The translations under genes and the position numbers were made by a program. A stretch of 44,247 nucleotides of DNA from Siccirubricoccus soli (GTDB taxonomy: Bacteria; Pseudomonadota; Alphaproteobacteria; Acetobacterales; Acetobacteraceae): contig NZ_JAMZIK010000025.1 in the NCBI RefSeq assembly GCF_024178315.1, positions 1 to 44,247 of the forward strand, in the 5' to 3' direction. The notes beneath the pieces are model-generated. The model was given only the letters and a program-made list of their open reading frames with translations, did not search any database and was not told the DNA's origin. Shown here piece by piece: positions 16,420-26,729 of the stretch. The first letter of the stretch is position 1, and the number at the start of each line of letters is the position of its first letter.

Positions 16420-17343
16420 TCAGCTGCGCCGGCTGCTTGCGGTGCGCGCACCGAGCTCGGTCACGGCGGCCTCGAAGGCGCCAACCTTGGCTGCGGCGTC
16501 GCTCTGGTCCGCGGCAAGAGCGGCATGCGCGGCCTCCAGCGCATCCAGCAACGCCACGATGGCCGCCAGCGTGCCCTGTGCCGGGTCCTCCTCCCGCAGC
16601 TCGGCCAAGCTGCGGAAGATGCTGTAGCGCTCCCCGGCGCCGATGCGGCTGTCCCGCTGCACCGCCTCCAGGAAGCGGCGATGCTGCGCGTCCAACGCCT
16701 CCCGCCGGGTGCGGATGACGCCGCGGGTGCCGGTGCCGGTCTCCGTCCCCAGCACGGTGCGCAGCAGTGCCGTCACGGCCCGCAGGGAAGGGTCCGCCTC
16801 CGCCGCCACGGCGGCAAGGCCGGGCTGGCCGCCGCGCCGGGCCAGGGATTGCGGCAGATCGGCCAGGGCGGCGACGCCGGCCAGCCCCGCCTCCCGCTGC
16901 GCCGCCGGCACCCGTACCACGCCGGCGGCCGCCAGCCGGTCCAGCGCCTGGGCCATCGCCTGGGAGAGCTCAGTTCCGCCGGGACCCGGCGCCTCCTCCA
17001 CCCGCTCGCCTTCAGCCACATCGCCCAGCGCATGGGCATAGGCCGAAAGCGCGGCGAAGCCGGGGTCCAGCACCTCCCCCGCCGCCTCCACCGCGCCGGC
17101 CGGCAGCGGGGCAAGGCCGGGCACGCCGCGGCCACCGGCGGCGAAGGCGATGGCGACTTCCTCGCGCAGCGCCGTTCGCTCGAACCCATCCATGCGCTCG
17201 ATCGCCGCCTCCACCGCCTGGTCGGCATTGCCGAGGGCGGAGGCGAAGCGAGAGGCGGCGGAGGAGTCAGTCCGGGCGCCGGTCTGGGCACAGCCGGCGG
17301 CGGCCAGCAGGACAAGGAGGGAAGCAAGGCGGGCTGGGCGCAT
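16420..17343 (-). CDS. Putative lipoprotein of unknown function
   Basis: A 307-residue protein with a clear lipoprotein signal: basic start MRPARLA, hydrophobic SLLVLLAAAG and the lipobox cysteine Cys18 (AAGCAQ). The start at 17343 was chosen because it gives this signal; the frame is open to 17400. The mature part is almost entirely Ala/Glu/Leu-rich helix, including EREALDAQHRR-like RREALDAQHRRFLEAVQRD and a C-terminal stretch TLAAIVALLDALEAAHAAL. I recognise no catalytic motif or family. It is convergent with the GT41 operon and in the same direction as pyrG, 206 bp downstream of it. It is probably anchored to the periplasmic face of a membrane. Confidence 0.75.
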   Translation of the reverse strand: MRPARLASLLVLLAAAGCAQTGARTDSSAASRFASALGNADQAVEAAIERMDGFERTALREEVAIAFAAGGRGVPGLAPLPAGAVEAAGEVLDPGFAALSAYAHALGDVAEGERVEEAPGPGGTELSQAMAQALDRLAAAGVVRVPAAQREAGLAGVAALADLPQSLARRGGQPGLAAVAAEADPSLRAVTALLRTVLGTETGTGTRGVIRTRREALDAQHRRFLEAVQRDSRIGAGERYSIFRSLAELREEDPAQGTLAAIVALLDALEAAHAALAADQSDAAAKVGAFEAAVTELGARTASSRRS

Positions 17344-17457
17344 GCGGCATGTCTCCCGACGCGGTCGAAACTGGTTCGCGCGCGGCACTCCGGGGGTCAA
17401 TTGTAGGATTGGTCACCCCGAAGGCCCGTCGCTTCACCCCGCGCGTACCAGACTCAC

Positions 17458-17493
17458 GGTTTCCAAAGGTCTTTCGGGTTCTGGTGGAGGGAG
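17458..17493 (-). repeat. Intergenic repeat, family A copy 2
   Basis: Read on the minus strand it begins ctccctccaccagaaccc and runs through the same aaag...cctttgg core as the copy at 16379-16410. It lies in the 206-bp gap downstream of pyrG. The rest of that gap holds nothing recognisable. Confidence 0.6.
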
Positions 17494-17549
17494 CCCGAGG
17501 GGTTGCGGCACGCCACAAGGAGCCGCCCCCCGGAGTCACACCGAGGGAG

Positions 17550-19301
<1,752 letters not shown>

Positions 19302-19321
19302 TCAGCCGCGACTCGGCCTGC

Positions 19322-20537
19322 TCAGCGCGCCTCGGCGATCTCCGGCGCGTATTTGCGGAGCTGGGTCATGGCCTCCTGCCAGAAGCCGGCCTTGGCCGGC
19401 AGCAGGGCGCGGTTCTCGATCAGGGCTCGGGTGTTGTCGCTCCTCGCCCCCGCCATCGCCCGCTCGCATTTTGCCACCAGCCGGGCCCGCACCGCATCGT
19501 CCACCAAGGTGCGGAGCCGGCCCAGCGCCTCCTGCACCCGGGCCTTCGCCCCGGGGTCAGCTCGCCGCGCAGCGCCGCAGCCAGCCTGCCAAGCTGGCGG
19601 TCGAAGCCCGCGGCGGTCTGCTCCGGCAGCAGGGCGGTACCCCGGCGGAGCTGGTCGATCGTTGCCTGGGCGCGTTCCACGAAGCCTGGCGGCGGCACCT
19701 GGGCGAGCTGGCGCTGCAGTCCGGCATGGGCCCGCATCAGCGCCGCGGCGTCGATGACACTGGTCGCAGCACGCTTCAGCTCCGTCGCCCGGCCGAGGAA
19801 GTTCCCGATCTCGGCCAGCTTCCGCTCATCACCCTCCAGATCCTGCCATTCCCGCCAGGCGGTCAGCACCTGCCGCTGCACCGGCAGCTCGGTCTCGGAC
19901 CAGGGGGTGTCGGGGAAGCGGGCCAGGATCGCATCCTTCGCCGCCAGGCTGCGCGCATCCGCATCCACCGGCCGCGCCAGCGGGTCCCGCTCCAGCGAGG
20001 GCGGCCGGACGCCGCGGACCAGCCACATCGGCGCCACCGGGTCGTCGCCGATGTCGGAGCGCAGGCTGCCGGGCGCCCAGCCCAGCGCCCTGGCCTGCTC
20101 GTGCAGCGCATCGCGCTGGTCCGGCGGCATCAGGAAGCAGTCGTTGATCAGCGCCTGATTCGCCTTCACCTGCGCGATCACCTCCGCCGCCGCCTGGAAG
20201 CCCTCGGCGTCCAGCCTGGGGTCGAACAGGCGGACGGCGTTGCGGTCGATGGCGTACTGGACGAGCGCCGGCGGCAGCTCCGGCGCGGCCAGCTTGAGGA
20301 AGGCGGCGGAACGCTCCGCCATGGCGATCGCCTCCTCGCCGATCGCCCCGTCCAGCTCCGACTGCTCCCCGGCCAGCAGGCGCTGCTCCCGCCGCAGCGC
20401 CTCGCCGATGGCGGCGGGGTCGAGCTGCGCGATGCTCTTCAGCATCTCCTCATCGAAGGGTGCGGGGGCGGGCACTGCGGCCGGGGCGGCGGGGGCTGGC
20501 GCAGCCGGTTGCGACCGAGGATGATGGTCTGGCTCAT
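19322..20537 (-). pseudogene. Unrecognised gene with two apparent single-base frameshifts
   Basis: The ATG at 20537 (MSQTIILGRNRLRQP) follows the stop of the upstream gene by one base, as expected in an operon, but its frame soon fails. A second frame, open from a GTG at 20475, reads VPAPAPFDEEMLKSIAQLDP and continues for about 310 helix-rich residues. A third frame, VQEALGRLRTLVDDAVRARL, carries the end to a stop at 19322. Adding one base in the C-run near 20490 and one in the ccccgggg run near 19550 joins all three into a 405-codon gene. The product would have a Pro/Ala linker after a short N-terminus and a mostly helical body with VKANQALINDCFLMPPDQRD. No family is recognised. Both lesions are in G/C runs, so sequencing error is possible. 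Confidence 0.7.
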
Positions 20538-20538
20538 C

Positions 20539-21033
20539 TCAGGCGGCCTCGGCAATGCGGTCCAGGGCGGCGACCAAGCGGCTTTCGATGCCGACCGGGA
20601 TGCCGAAGGGGTTCTCGTCCACCAGCCTCGCCAGGGGGTGGCCGAGCACCGCCTTGCAATAGGCCAGGGCGGCGTCGCGCACGGCCCTGGCGGCGGTCCC
20701 CTGGTGGTCCGGCGGCGCGGCGCGAAGCTGCATCAGCGCCTTCATCAGCCCCATGCCTTCGCCATTGGTCATGCCGTACAGGGCGAAATCGGCGATGCGG
20801 ACGAGATTCTCATCCCCGGTGGCGCGGAGCTCCCCGGCCAGTCGGTTGAGGCCGGCATCCACCTCCTCCTTGGCGTCGCGCCACAGGGCGAGGAGTTCGG
20901 CGGGATCCCCGGCGGGAGTGCCGGGCGACGGTGCCCCGATGCCCAGCACGCGCTGGACCCGGCCCGCCTGATCTGCCGTTGCCTTGGTCTGCCGCCTCCG
21001 CCAGTTGCGCCCGGACCCCTCATTATTGCGCAT
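20539..21033 (-). CDS. Unrecognised protein, first gene of a pair inserted between secG and pyrG
   Basis: A 164-residue soluble protein. After a basic, poorly structured N-terminus (to about residue 45) it is mostly helical: LLALWRDAKEEVDAGLNRLA, then LVRIADFALYGMTNGEGMGL, and a C-terminal LARLVDENPFGIPVGIESRL. I do not recognise the family. Its stop is one base before the ATG of the next gene, so the two are likely cotranscribed and may act together. The start at 21033 is an ATG without a strong ribosome-binding site; translation could begin elsewhere in the N-terminal 40 residues. It lies 206 bp downstream of secG, separated by a strong hairpin. Confidence 0.65.
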   Translation of the reverse strand: MRNNEGSGRNWRRRQTKATADQAGRVQRVLGIGAPSPGTPAGDPAELLALWRDAKEEVDAGLNRLAGELRATGDENLVRIADFALYGMTNGEGMGLMKALMQLRAAPPDHQGTAARAVRDAALAYCKAVLGHPLARLVDENPFGIPVGIESRLVAALDRIAEAA

Positions 21034-21196
21034 CGGTTTGCCACACCAGAGGTGACGACGCCAACGGCTTCGCCATCGGCGGTGCGCGGGACGGGTCAGG
21101 GGGGATGGCGGGGGCTACGCCCCGATGGGCTCAGGGCCACGCCTGGGGCGCGGCGCGGGGGTCCGGCACGCCTTGCAGGCGGCGAGGGGGGGCCGT

Positions 21197-21231
21197 GCCG
21201 GCGCCGCCGATCATATCGGGCCGGCGCCGGC
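21197..21231 (-). terminator. Nested hairpin downstream of secG, probable terminator
   Basis: Outer arms gccggcgcc (21197-21205) and ggcgccggc (21223-21231) enclose an inner stem ccgat/atcgg with a 3-base loop. It begins 8 bases past the secG stop on the minus strand. It lacks a T tract but is a very stable structure in the right place. Confidence 0.5.
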
Positions 21232-21239
21232 CCGGAGGG

Positions 21240-21560
21240 TCAGTTCGTCGGAACGCTCGGCGCGGCCGGGGCGGCGGGCGCGGTGGGGGCCGGGGCGGCC
21301 GGCGGCGAATCCAGGATGGAGCGGGGCTGACCGGTGGTGCGGCCCAGCAGGGCGAGCGCCAGGGACAGCACGAAGAAGGCGGTGCCGAGGATGGCGGTGG
21401 TGCGGGTGAGGAGGTTGGCTGTCCCCCGCCCGGTCATGAAGGCGCCCATGCCCTGGGAGGAGCCGACGCCGAGCCCGCCGCCCTCGCTGCGCTGCAGCAG
21501 CACCACCCCGATCAGGGCCAGGGTTACGAAGAGGTGGATGATGAGGAGGACGGTCGCCAT
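21240..21560 (-). CDS. secG: Preprotein translocase subunit SecG
   Basis: A 106-residue membrane protein with two transmembrane segments (about 3-22 and 53-73). Between them is the conserved cytoplasmic loop LLQRSEGGGLGVGSSQGMGA and TGRGTANLLTRTTA, diagnostic of SecG. A Pro/Ala-rich tail of about 25 residues ends the protein, as in other alphaproteobacterial SecG. SecG is the small helper subunit of the SecYEG export channel. It starts 49 bp after the stop of the Rieske gene on the same strand, so it may be read through from the catabolic set upstream, which would be unusual for a housekeeping gene. Confidence 0.96.
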   Translation of the reverse strand: MATVLLIIHLFVTLALIGVVLLQRSEGGGLGVGSSQGMGAFMTGRGTANLLTRTTAILGTAFFVLSLALALLGRTTGQPRSILDSPPAAPAPTAPAAPAAPSVPTN

Positions 21561-21609
21561 GGGGCCCGGCTTCTAGCCTTTCACGCGAGGGAACGCCACC
21601 CTGCCGGAT

Positions 21610-22023
21610 TCAGGCCTCGACGACCACGTAACTATCCTCCACCCGCACCGGGAAGGTCTCCGCCTGATAGGGGCCTTCCACCAATGCCGCGCCGCTTTCC
21701 ACCTGGGCGGGGAATTGCCGGACCTGCACCCGCTTGGGGTCGAACCAGCTCTTGCCCGTGCGGATGTCGAACTCCCAGTAATGCCAGGGGCAGCGCACCA
21801 TCTCCCCCTTGCGGGAGTAATGATAGACCCCCGGCTCCGGGCTCTCCACATGGCCGGAGACCAGGCCGGCGCAGAGGCTGCCCCCCTGGTGCGGACAGCG
21901 ATCCGACAGGGCAAAGAATTCGCCGCCCAGGTTGAAGACGACGATGCGCTTGTCGCCGGCCTCGACCAGCTTCCGCTCCCCCGGAGGCAATTCGGCCACC
22001 GGGGCCACAACCACTTTGGCCAT
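21610..22023 (-). CDS. Rieske [2Fe-2S] domain protein, ferredoxin-like
   Basis: A 137-residue single-domain Rieske protein. The cluster ligands are Cys43 and His45 (DRCPHQGGSLC) and Cys78 and His81 (VRCPWHYWEFD). The start at 22023 (MAKVVVAPVAELPPGERKL) follows the amidohydrolase stop by 5 bp, so the longer frame to 22176 was rejected. Soluble Rieske proteins of this size pass electrons to oxygenases; some act alone as domains of multi-component systems. Being the last gene after two amidohydrolases suggests a redox step in the same pathway, perhaps serving the flavin monooxygenase encoded across the divergent promoter at 25419. That link is inference. Confidence 0.9.
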   Translation of the reverse strand: MAKVVVAPVAELPPGERKLVEAGDKRIVVFNLGGEFFALSDRCPHQGGSLCAGLVSGHVESPEPGVYHYSRKGEMVRCPWHYWEFDIRTGKSWFDPKRVQVRQFPAQVESGAALVEGPYQAETFPVRVEDSYVVVEA

Positions 22024-22028
22024 TCGCG

Positions 22029-23141
22029 TCAGAACCCGTAGAGCGCCCGGGCATTGCCGCCGAAGATCCCCGCCCGCTTCTCCACCGGGATCGTGCCCGG
22101 CAGGGCCTGCCGCGGATCGTCGAAATCCCAGTGCGGGTAGTCGGAGGCGAAGAGGATATGGTCCCAGCCGATCCACTCGCAGATGTCGAGCAGATGCTGG
22201 CCGCGCTCCGGCTCCTCCATGGGCTGGGTGGAGACCCAGATATGGTCACGGATATACTCGCTCGGCGCCCGCTTGAGCTGCGGCACCTCGGATTTCAGGT
22301 GCTTCCAGTGCTTGTCCAGCCGCCAGCCCACCGCCGGCAGCCAGGCGAAGCCGCATTCGATCAGCACGATCTTCAACTTCGGGAAGCGCTCGAACACCCC
22401 CTCCACCACCAGGGAGATGACCTGGTTCTGGCAGGAGGTGGCGTGCTCCGAGACCTCCTCCGTGTAGAAGCTCGGCCAGCCGCCATTGGTCATGGCCCAG
22501 CCGGAATAGCCGAAGGCGTGGAAGGCGACCGGCAGCCCGGCTTCTTCGGCTGCCTCGTAGATCGGCCAGTAGCGCGGGTTGCCGGCGGGCTCGCCGGTCC
22601 GGCTCATCATCAGCACCTGGCAGAAATTCGGGTCGCCGGCGCGCTTGCGGATCTCGGCGGCGGAGGCGGCGCCATCCTCATAGGGCACCACCACGCTGCC
22701 GCGCAGCCGCGGCTCCTTCCTGAGCCAGGCCTCAAGCTGCCATTCATTGTTGGCATGGGCCAGGGCGGCGGAGAAGCCGTTGTTCCGGTCCCCCTGCCCG
22801 CTCGGCTGCAGCGGGTTCAGCACGCCAACATCGATGCCGTAATTGTCGAGCAGCTGGAAGCGCAGGAAGTCGAGATCCGAGGCCGGGGTGCCGCCGGTGG
22901 GCGGCCAGGCGTCCCGCCGGCAGGCCAGCGGCTGGGCCTTCGGGAAGGGCGGCTGCCCGCCGGTGAAGCCGTGCCGGGCGCGGATGCCGTAGGTGGTCAG
23001 GTACTCCCACCAGCGCTCCGACAGGTAGGGCTTGAAGACGTTCACGCTGTCCGCCCGCGGGTGGATGTCCACATCCACCAGGCCGAGGGTGGCGGCGGCC
23101 GGCTTGCCGGGGGCCGTGATGGGCTGGATGACGTTCATCAT
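22029..23141 (-). CDS. Amidohydrolase family 2 protein, copy 1
   Basis: A 370-residue metal-dependent hydrolase of the amidohydrolase-2 (ACMSD-like) family. Metal-binding features are Asp25-x-His27 in DVDIHP, a His in LPVAFHAFGYSG, and the terminal Asp334 in ILFASDYPHWDFDD. The start overlaps the stop of the preceding amidohydrolase by 4 bp (ATGA), so translation is coupled. Family members catalyse non-oxidative decarboxylation or hydrolysis of aromatic and ring-cleavage products. The two adjacent paralogues share the ASD(Y/W)PHW(D/Q)FD pattern but differ enough to suggest different substrates or a heteromeric enzyme. The substrate is unknown. Confidence 0.9.
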   Translation of the reverse strand: MMNVIQPITAPGKPAAATLGLVDVDIHPRADSVNVFKPYLSERWWEYLTTYGIRARHGFTGGQPPFPKAQPLACRRDAWPPTGGTPASDLDFLRFQLLDNYGIDVGVLNPLQPSGQGDRNNGFSAALAHANNEWQLEAWLRKEPRLRGSVVVPYEDGAASAAEIRKRAGDPNFCQVLMMSRTGEPAGNPRYWPIYEAAEEAGLPVAFHAFGYSGWAMTNGGWPSFYTEEVSEHATSCQNQVISLVVEGVFERFPKLKIVLIECGFAWLPAVGWRLDKHWKHLKSEVPQLKRAPSEYIRDHIWVSTQPMEEPERGQHLLDICEWIGWDHILFASDYPHWDFDDPRQALPGTIPVEKRAGIFGGNARALYGF

Positions 23142-24217
23142 GCCAGGGCTCCTTCATGCAGCCTGGCATAGGTGGCCAGGGCGTTCTCGCGCAGGATCTT
23201 CGGCAGCAGGCGCTCCGGCAGGCCTGGCGGGATGGCCTCGTCGCCATCGAATTGCCAGTGCGGCCAGTCGGAGGCCCAGAGCAGCATGTCGTCCGAGCGC
23301 AGATGGCCGAGGGCGCGTTCCACCTCCGCCTCCGGCGCATCCAGCGGCTGGACGGTGAGGCGGATCTGGTCGCGCAGGATCTCGGCCGGCGGGCGGGTGA
23401 CCCAGGGGGTCTCGAAGCGCACGCCCTTCCAGGTCTTCTGCAGCCGCCAGAGGAAGCCGGGCAGCCAGGTGACACCGGATTCCAGCAGCACCACCTTCAG
23501 CTTCGGGTGCTGCACCAGCGCGCCTTCCGTGACGAGGCTGGCGAGCTGGCTCTGGAAGCCCTGCTGGTTGGCGGCGTACTCCTCGAGGTACCAGCTCGTC
23601 CAGCCGACCGAGGTCTGCGGGTGGCGGTAGGCGCTGCCGGCATGGATGCCGAAGGTGAGGCCATGCCGCTCGCAGGCTTCGTAGATCGGCCAGTATTGCC
23701 GCTTGCCGAGCGGATCCTCGCCCATCACCAGCGCCAGCACCTGCACGAAGCGGCGATCCGGGGCGAGGCGCTCGATCTCGGCCAGCGAGGCCTCGATGGA
23801 TTGCAGCGGCAGGACGATGGAGGCGCGGAGGCGGTCATCCTTGTCCAGCCACTCCGCCCGGATCCAGTCGTTCAGCGCGCGGGTGAAGGCGACGGCCATG
23901 TCGGCATTCAGCACGAGCTGGACGCCGTAGAGCGGGTTGAGGATGCCGGTCTCGACGCCGAAGCGGTCCAGCACCTGGGTGCGGAGCTGCTCCACCGTTT
24001 CGGCGCCGCGGCCGTTCGGCCCGCGCCAATCCGCGCGAATGGTCTTGGGCGCCTTGATGGGCCAGGACTGGCTGTCCAGCGTGGTGATGTTCCGCTCCAC
24101 CACCTGGTCGGCCCAGAACTCGTCCATGTAGGGGGTCAGGGCACGCATGCTCGGCACCATGGGGTGCAGGTCGCAATCGATGGGGCGGAGGCCCTGGAAG
24201 ATGGGGCTGGGGGACAT
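23138..24217 (-). CDS. Amidohydrolase family 2 protein, copy 2
   Basis: A 359-residue paralogue of the following gene. Its motifs are Asp16-x-His18 in PIDCDLHP, a His in LTFGIHAGSAYRHP, and Asp317 in LLWASDWPHWQFDG. It starts at 24217, 33 bp after the stop of the Gfo/Idh-type oxidoreductase gene, and its stop overlaps the next start. It is therefore the second gene of a four-gene minus-strand set. ACMSD-like decarboxylases and hydrolases of this family act on carboxylated aromatics and related compounds. A tandem pair suggests either two steps or a two-subunit enzyme. Confidence 0.9.
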   Translation of the reverse strand: MSPSPIFQGLRPIDCDLHPMVPSMRALTPYMDEFWADQVVERNITTLDSQSWPIKAPKTIRADWRGPNGRGAETVEQLRTQVLDRFGVETGILNPLYGVQLVLNADMAVAFTRALNDWIRAEWLDKDDRLRASIVLPLQSIEASLAEIERLAPDRRFVQVLALVMGEDPLGKRQYWPIYEACERHGLTFGIHAGSAYRHPQTSVGWTSWYLEEYAANQQGFQSQLASLVTEGALVQHPKLKVVLLESGVTWLPGFLWRLQKTWKGVRFETPWVTRPPAEILRDQIRLTVQPLDAPEAEVERALGHLRSDDMLLWASDWPHWQFDGDEAIPPGLPERLLPKILRENALATYARLHEGALA

Positions 24218-24250
24218 GACGCTTCCTTGCTTGGTGCAATATTGCCCCTT

Positions 24251-25282
24251 TCAGGGGCGAAGGGCCACCCCCTCCGCCGCGCTGCGCAGCAGGGCCGTGA
24301 TCAGGCGCTGGACCGGCAGGCCGGAGGCGCCGGCATTTGGCGGCGGCCGGCCGGCCTCGATGGCGTCCAGCAGGGCGGCGAGCATGGCGCGGTTGGGGCC
24401 GTGGTCGAAGGCCATGGGGTCGGCGCCGCCGCCGCCGGCGCTGCCGTGGTCGAGGATCTCCGGCCGTGCGCCCTCCCGGTGCAGCTCCAGCCGTTCCGCC
24501 ACCAGCAGGGCGCTGCCCTTCGTCCCCGCCAGCTCGATGCGTTCCGGGAAGCCGGGGCGGGCGACGGTCGTCGCGTCCAGCGTGCCGATGGCGCCGGAGG
24601 CGAATTCCAGGCTGGCGGCGACGATATCCTCCGTGTCGATGGCGCGGAGCGGGCTGGTGCGGGCGAAGGCGAAGGCGCGCGCCACCGGCCCGGCCAGGTG
24701 CAGCAGCAGGTCCAGGGTGTGGATCGCCTGGGTCAGCAGCACCCCGCCGCCATCCCGCGCCCGCATCCCCCGCCCCGCTTGGGCGAAATAGGCGGCGTCC
24801 CGCCACCAGCGGATGGTGGCGGAGGCGGAGAGGAGGTCGCCCAGCTCCCCCGCCGCCAGGGCTTCGGCCAGCCGCAGCGCGGCCGGGCGCCAGCGGTGCT
24901 GGAAGACCACGCCGAGGGTCACGCCGGCGCGATCCGCCATGGCGACCAGCGCCTCTGCCCGAGCCAGATCGATCTCCAGCGGCTTCTCCACCAGCAGGTG
25001 CTTGCCGGCGGTCGCGACCCGTTCCGCCACCGGCAGATGCGCGCCGGGCGGCGTCAGCACCAGCACCAGGTCAAGGCCGGGAGCGTTCAGCAGCGCCTCC
25101 AGCCGGTCGAAGACCGGCCAGCCCCAGCGGGCGGCGAAGCCGGCCCGGCGGTCGCCCGAGGGGCTGAAGCCGCCGAGGCAGCGGACCCGGCCCGCCTCCT
25201 CCAGATCCCGGATCGCGAGCGCATGCGGCTGCAGCGCCATGCCCAGCCCGACGATTCCGATGCCGAATTGCTTCGTCGCCAT
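24251..25282 (-). CDS. Gfo/Idh/MocA family oxidoreductase
   Basis: A 343-residue NAD(P)-dependent oxidoreductase. The Rossmann start reads FGIGIVGLGMALQPHA, the hallmark EKP is in HLLVEKPLEIDLARA, and the second conserved region is GGVLLTQAIHTLDLLLHL. Family members oxidise or reduce sugars, inositols and other cyclic polyols, though some act on unrelated compounds. It is the first gene of the minus-strand set that continues into two amidohydrolases and a Rieske protein. It diverges from a flavin monooxygenase across a 136-bp gap that must hold both promoters. The substrate cannot be deduced. Confidence 0.9.
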   Translation of the reverse strand: MATKQFGIGIVGLGMALQPHALAIRDLEEAGRVRCLGGFSPSGDRRAGFAARWGWPVFDRLEALLNAPGLDLVLVLTPPGAHLPVAERVATAGKHLLVEKPLEIDLARAEALVAMADRAGVTLGVVFQHRWRPAALRLAEALAAGELGDLLSASATIRWWRDAAYFAQAGRGMRARDGGGVLLTQAIHTLDLLLHLAGPVARAFAFARTSPLRAIDTEDIVAASLEFASGAIGTLDATTVARPGFPERIELAGTKGSALLVAERLELHREGARPEILDHGSAGGGGADPMAFDHGPNRAMLAALLDAIEAGRPPPNAGASGLPVQRLITALLRSAAEGVALRP

Positions 25283-25418
25283 GGCTTCCCGTTTCCCCTG
25301 CCCTCCCCCTATCCTTCGCCTTCAGCCGGCCCGTGCAAGGGCCGTGGCGTGAAAGGGAGGGGACGGGCGCGTGCCGCGCCGCCCCATTGCAGTCTCAGCA
25401 AGCCGGGAGAACCCGCTG

Positions 25419-26705
25419 ATGAAGATGATGTGGTTCCACCTGATGCCCTACACCGAGCTGCCGGAGGATTTCCAGCAGAAGCACCCCTCGGTCTGGGTCG
25501 ACGTGCACAGCAGCCTGTTCGATCCGAAGCGGGCGCATCTGATGTACAACGACTTCATGGATGAGCTGGAATACGCCGCCGAGGTCGGGTTCGACGCGGT
25601 CTGCGTGAACGAGCACCACTCCAACGGCTACGGGCTCATGCCTTCCCCCAACCTGATCGCCTCCTCCCTGGCGCGGCGGACGCAGGGCACGCCGATCTGC
25701 GTCATGGGCAACAGCCTGGCGCTGTACAACCCGCCGACCCGCGTCGCGGAGGAATTCGCGATGATCGATGTCATCAGCGGCGGGCGGCTGATCGCCGGCT
25801 TCCCGGTGGGGACACCGATGGACACCTGCTACGCCTATGGCCAGAACCCGTCGATGCTGCGGGACCGCTACCTGGAAGCGCACGACCTGGTGCTGCGCGC
25901 CTGGACGGAGAAGGAGACCTTCGCCTTCAACGGCCGCTACAACCAGCAGCGCTACGTGAACATCTGGCCGCGCCCGGTGCAGCAGCCGCACCCGCCCATC
26001 TGGATCCCGGGCGGCGGCTCGGTGGAAACCTGGCAGTGGTGCGCCAAGATGGACTACGTCTACTGCTACCTGTCCTATTACGGCTACAAGGCCGGCAAGG
26101 CGATCATGGACGGGTTCTGGGCGGAGATGGACCGCCTGGGCAAGGACCGGAACCCCTACCGCGCCGGCTTCCTGCAATTCATCGGCGTCGCGGAGACGCG
26201 CGAGCAGGCGATGGAGCTGTACAAGGAGCCGGCTGAGTATTTCTATGGCCGCTGCCTGCACGTGGATGGCCGCTGGGCGACGCCGCCCGGCTACATGACG
26301 GAGGCGACGCAGCGCGCCGGGTTGCAGAGCCAGGTGGCCAAGGCGGCGGATGCGGCGTCCTCGACGCTCGGCAAGGGCACGCAGGAACGCTTCGCCGGCA
26401 CGGCCAAGGACATGCAGGGGATCGTCGACCGCGGCTATGTGCTGATCGGCAGCCCGGACGAGGTGGCGGAGCAGCTGCGGGAGGTGGCGAAGTCGCTGAA
26501 CGTCGGCCACTTCATGCTGCTGCTGCAATACGGCAACATGTCGAAGCAGCTCACCAAGTACAACACCAGGCTCTTCGCCGAGAAGGTGATGCCGCAGCTC
26601 CGCGACCTGTTCGGGGAGTGGGAGGATCGCTGGTGGCCGCAGCCGATGGCGGCGGCGGAGCGGGCGGAGCTGCCGGCCTTCATGCCGCGGGCGGCTGCGG
26701 AGTAG
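25419..26705 (+). CDS. LLM-class (luciferase-like) flavin-dependent monooxygenase
   Basis: A 428-residue TIM-barrel flavin oxidoreductase. Signatures are FDAVCVNEHHSNGYGLMPSP, RVAEEFAMIDVISGGRLIAG and HPPIWIPGGGSVETWQWCA. The start at 25419 (MKMMWFHLMPYTELPEDF) has cgggaga just upstream; an in-frame start at 25371 lies 16 codons earlier. It belongs to the long subgroup of bacterial luciferase-like monooxygenases that use FMNH2 or F420-type cofactors to oxygenate small organics. It faces the amidohydrolase and Rieske genes divergently, and genes of this subgroup often sit beside amidohydrolases. A joint catabolic route is the natural reading; the substrate is unknown. A strong hairpin follows its stop. 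Confidence 0.9.
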   Translation: MKMMWFHLMPYTELPEDFQQKHPSVWVDVHSSLFDPKRAHLMYNDFMDELEYAAEVGFDAVCVNEHHSNGYGLMPSPNLIASSLARRTQGTPICVMGNSLALYNPPTRVAEEFAMIDVISGGRLIAGFPVGTPMDTCYAYGQNPSMLRDRYLEAHDLVLRAWTEKETFAFNGRYNQQRYVNIWPRPVQQPHPPIWIPGGGSVETWQWCAKMDYVYCYLSYYGYKAGKAIMDGFWAEMDRLGKDRNPYRAGFLQFIGVAETREQAMELYKEPAEYFYGRCLHVDGRWATPPGYMTEATQRAGLQSQVAKAADAASSTLGKGTQERFAGTAKDMQGIVDRGYVLIGSPDEVAEQLREVAKSLNVGHFMLLLQYGNMSKQLTKYNTRLFAEKVMPQLRDLFGEWEDRWWPQPMAAAERAELPAFMPRAAAE

Positions 26706-26708
26706 GTC

Positions 26709-26729
26709 GAGGAGGGCCCTGCCCTCCTC
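26709..26729 (+). terminator. Hairpin after the flavin monooxygenase gene, probable terminator
   Basis: Arms gaggagggc (26709-26717) and gccctcctc (26721-26729) are perfect complements around a 3-base loop, starting 4 bases past the stop codon. It also forms the left end of the larger palindromic element. Confidence 0.55.

Noticed and set aside
23156-25564. An 802-codon plus-strand frame opposite the amidohydrolase and MocA-type genes
   Set aside because: Antisense to genes with conserved metal and NAD motifs.
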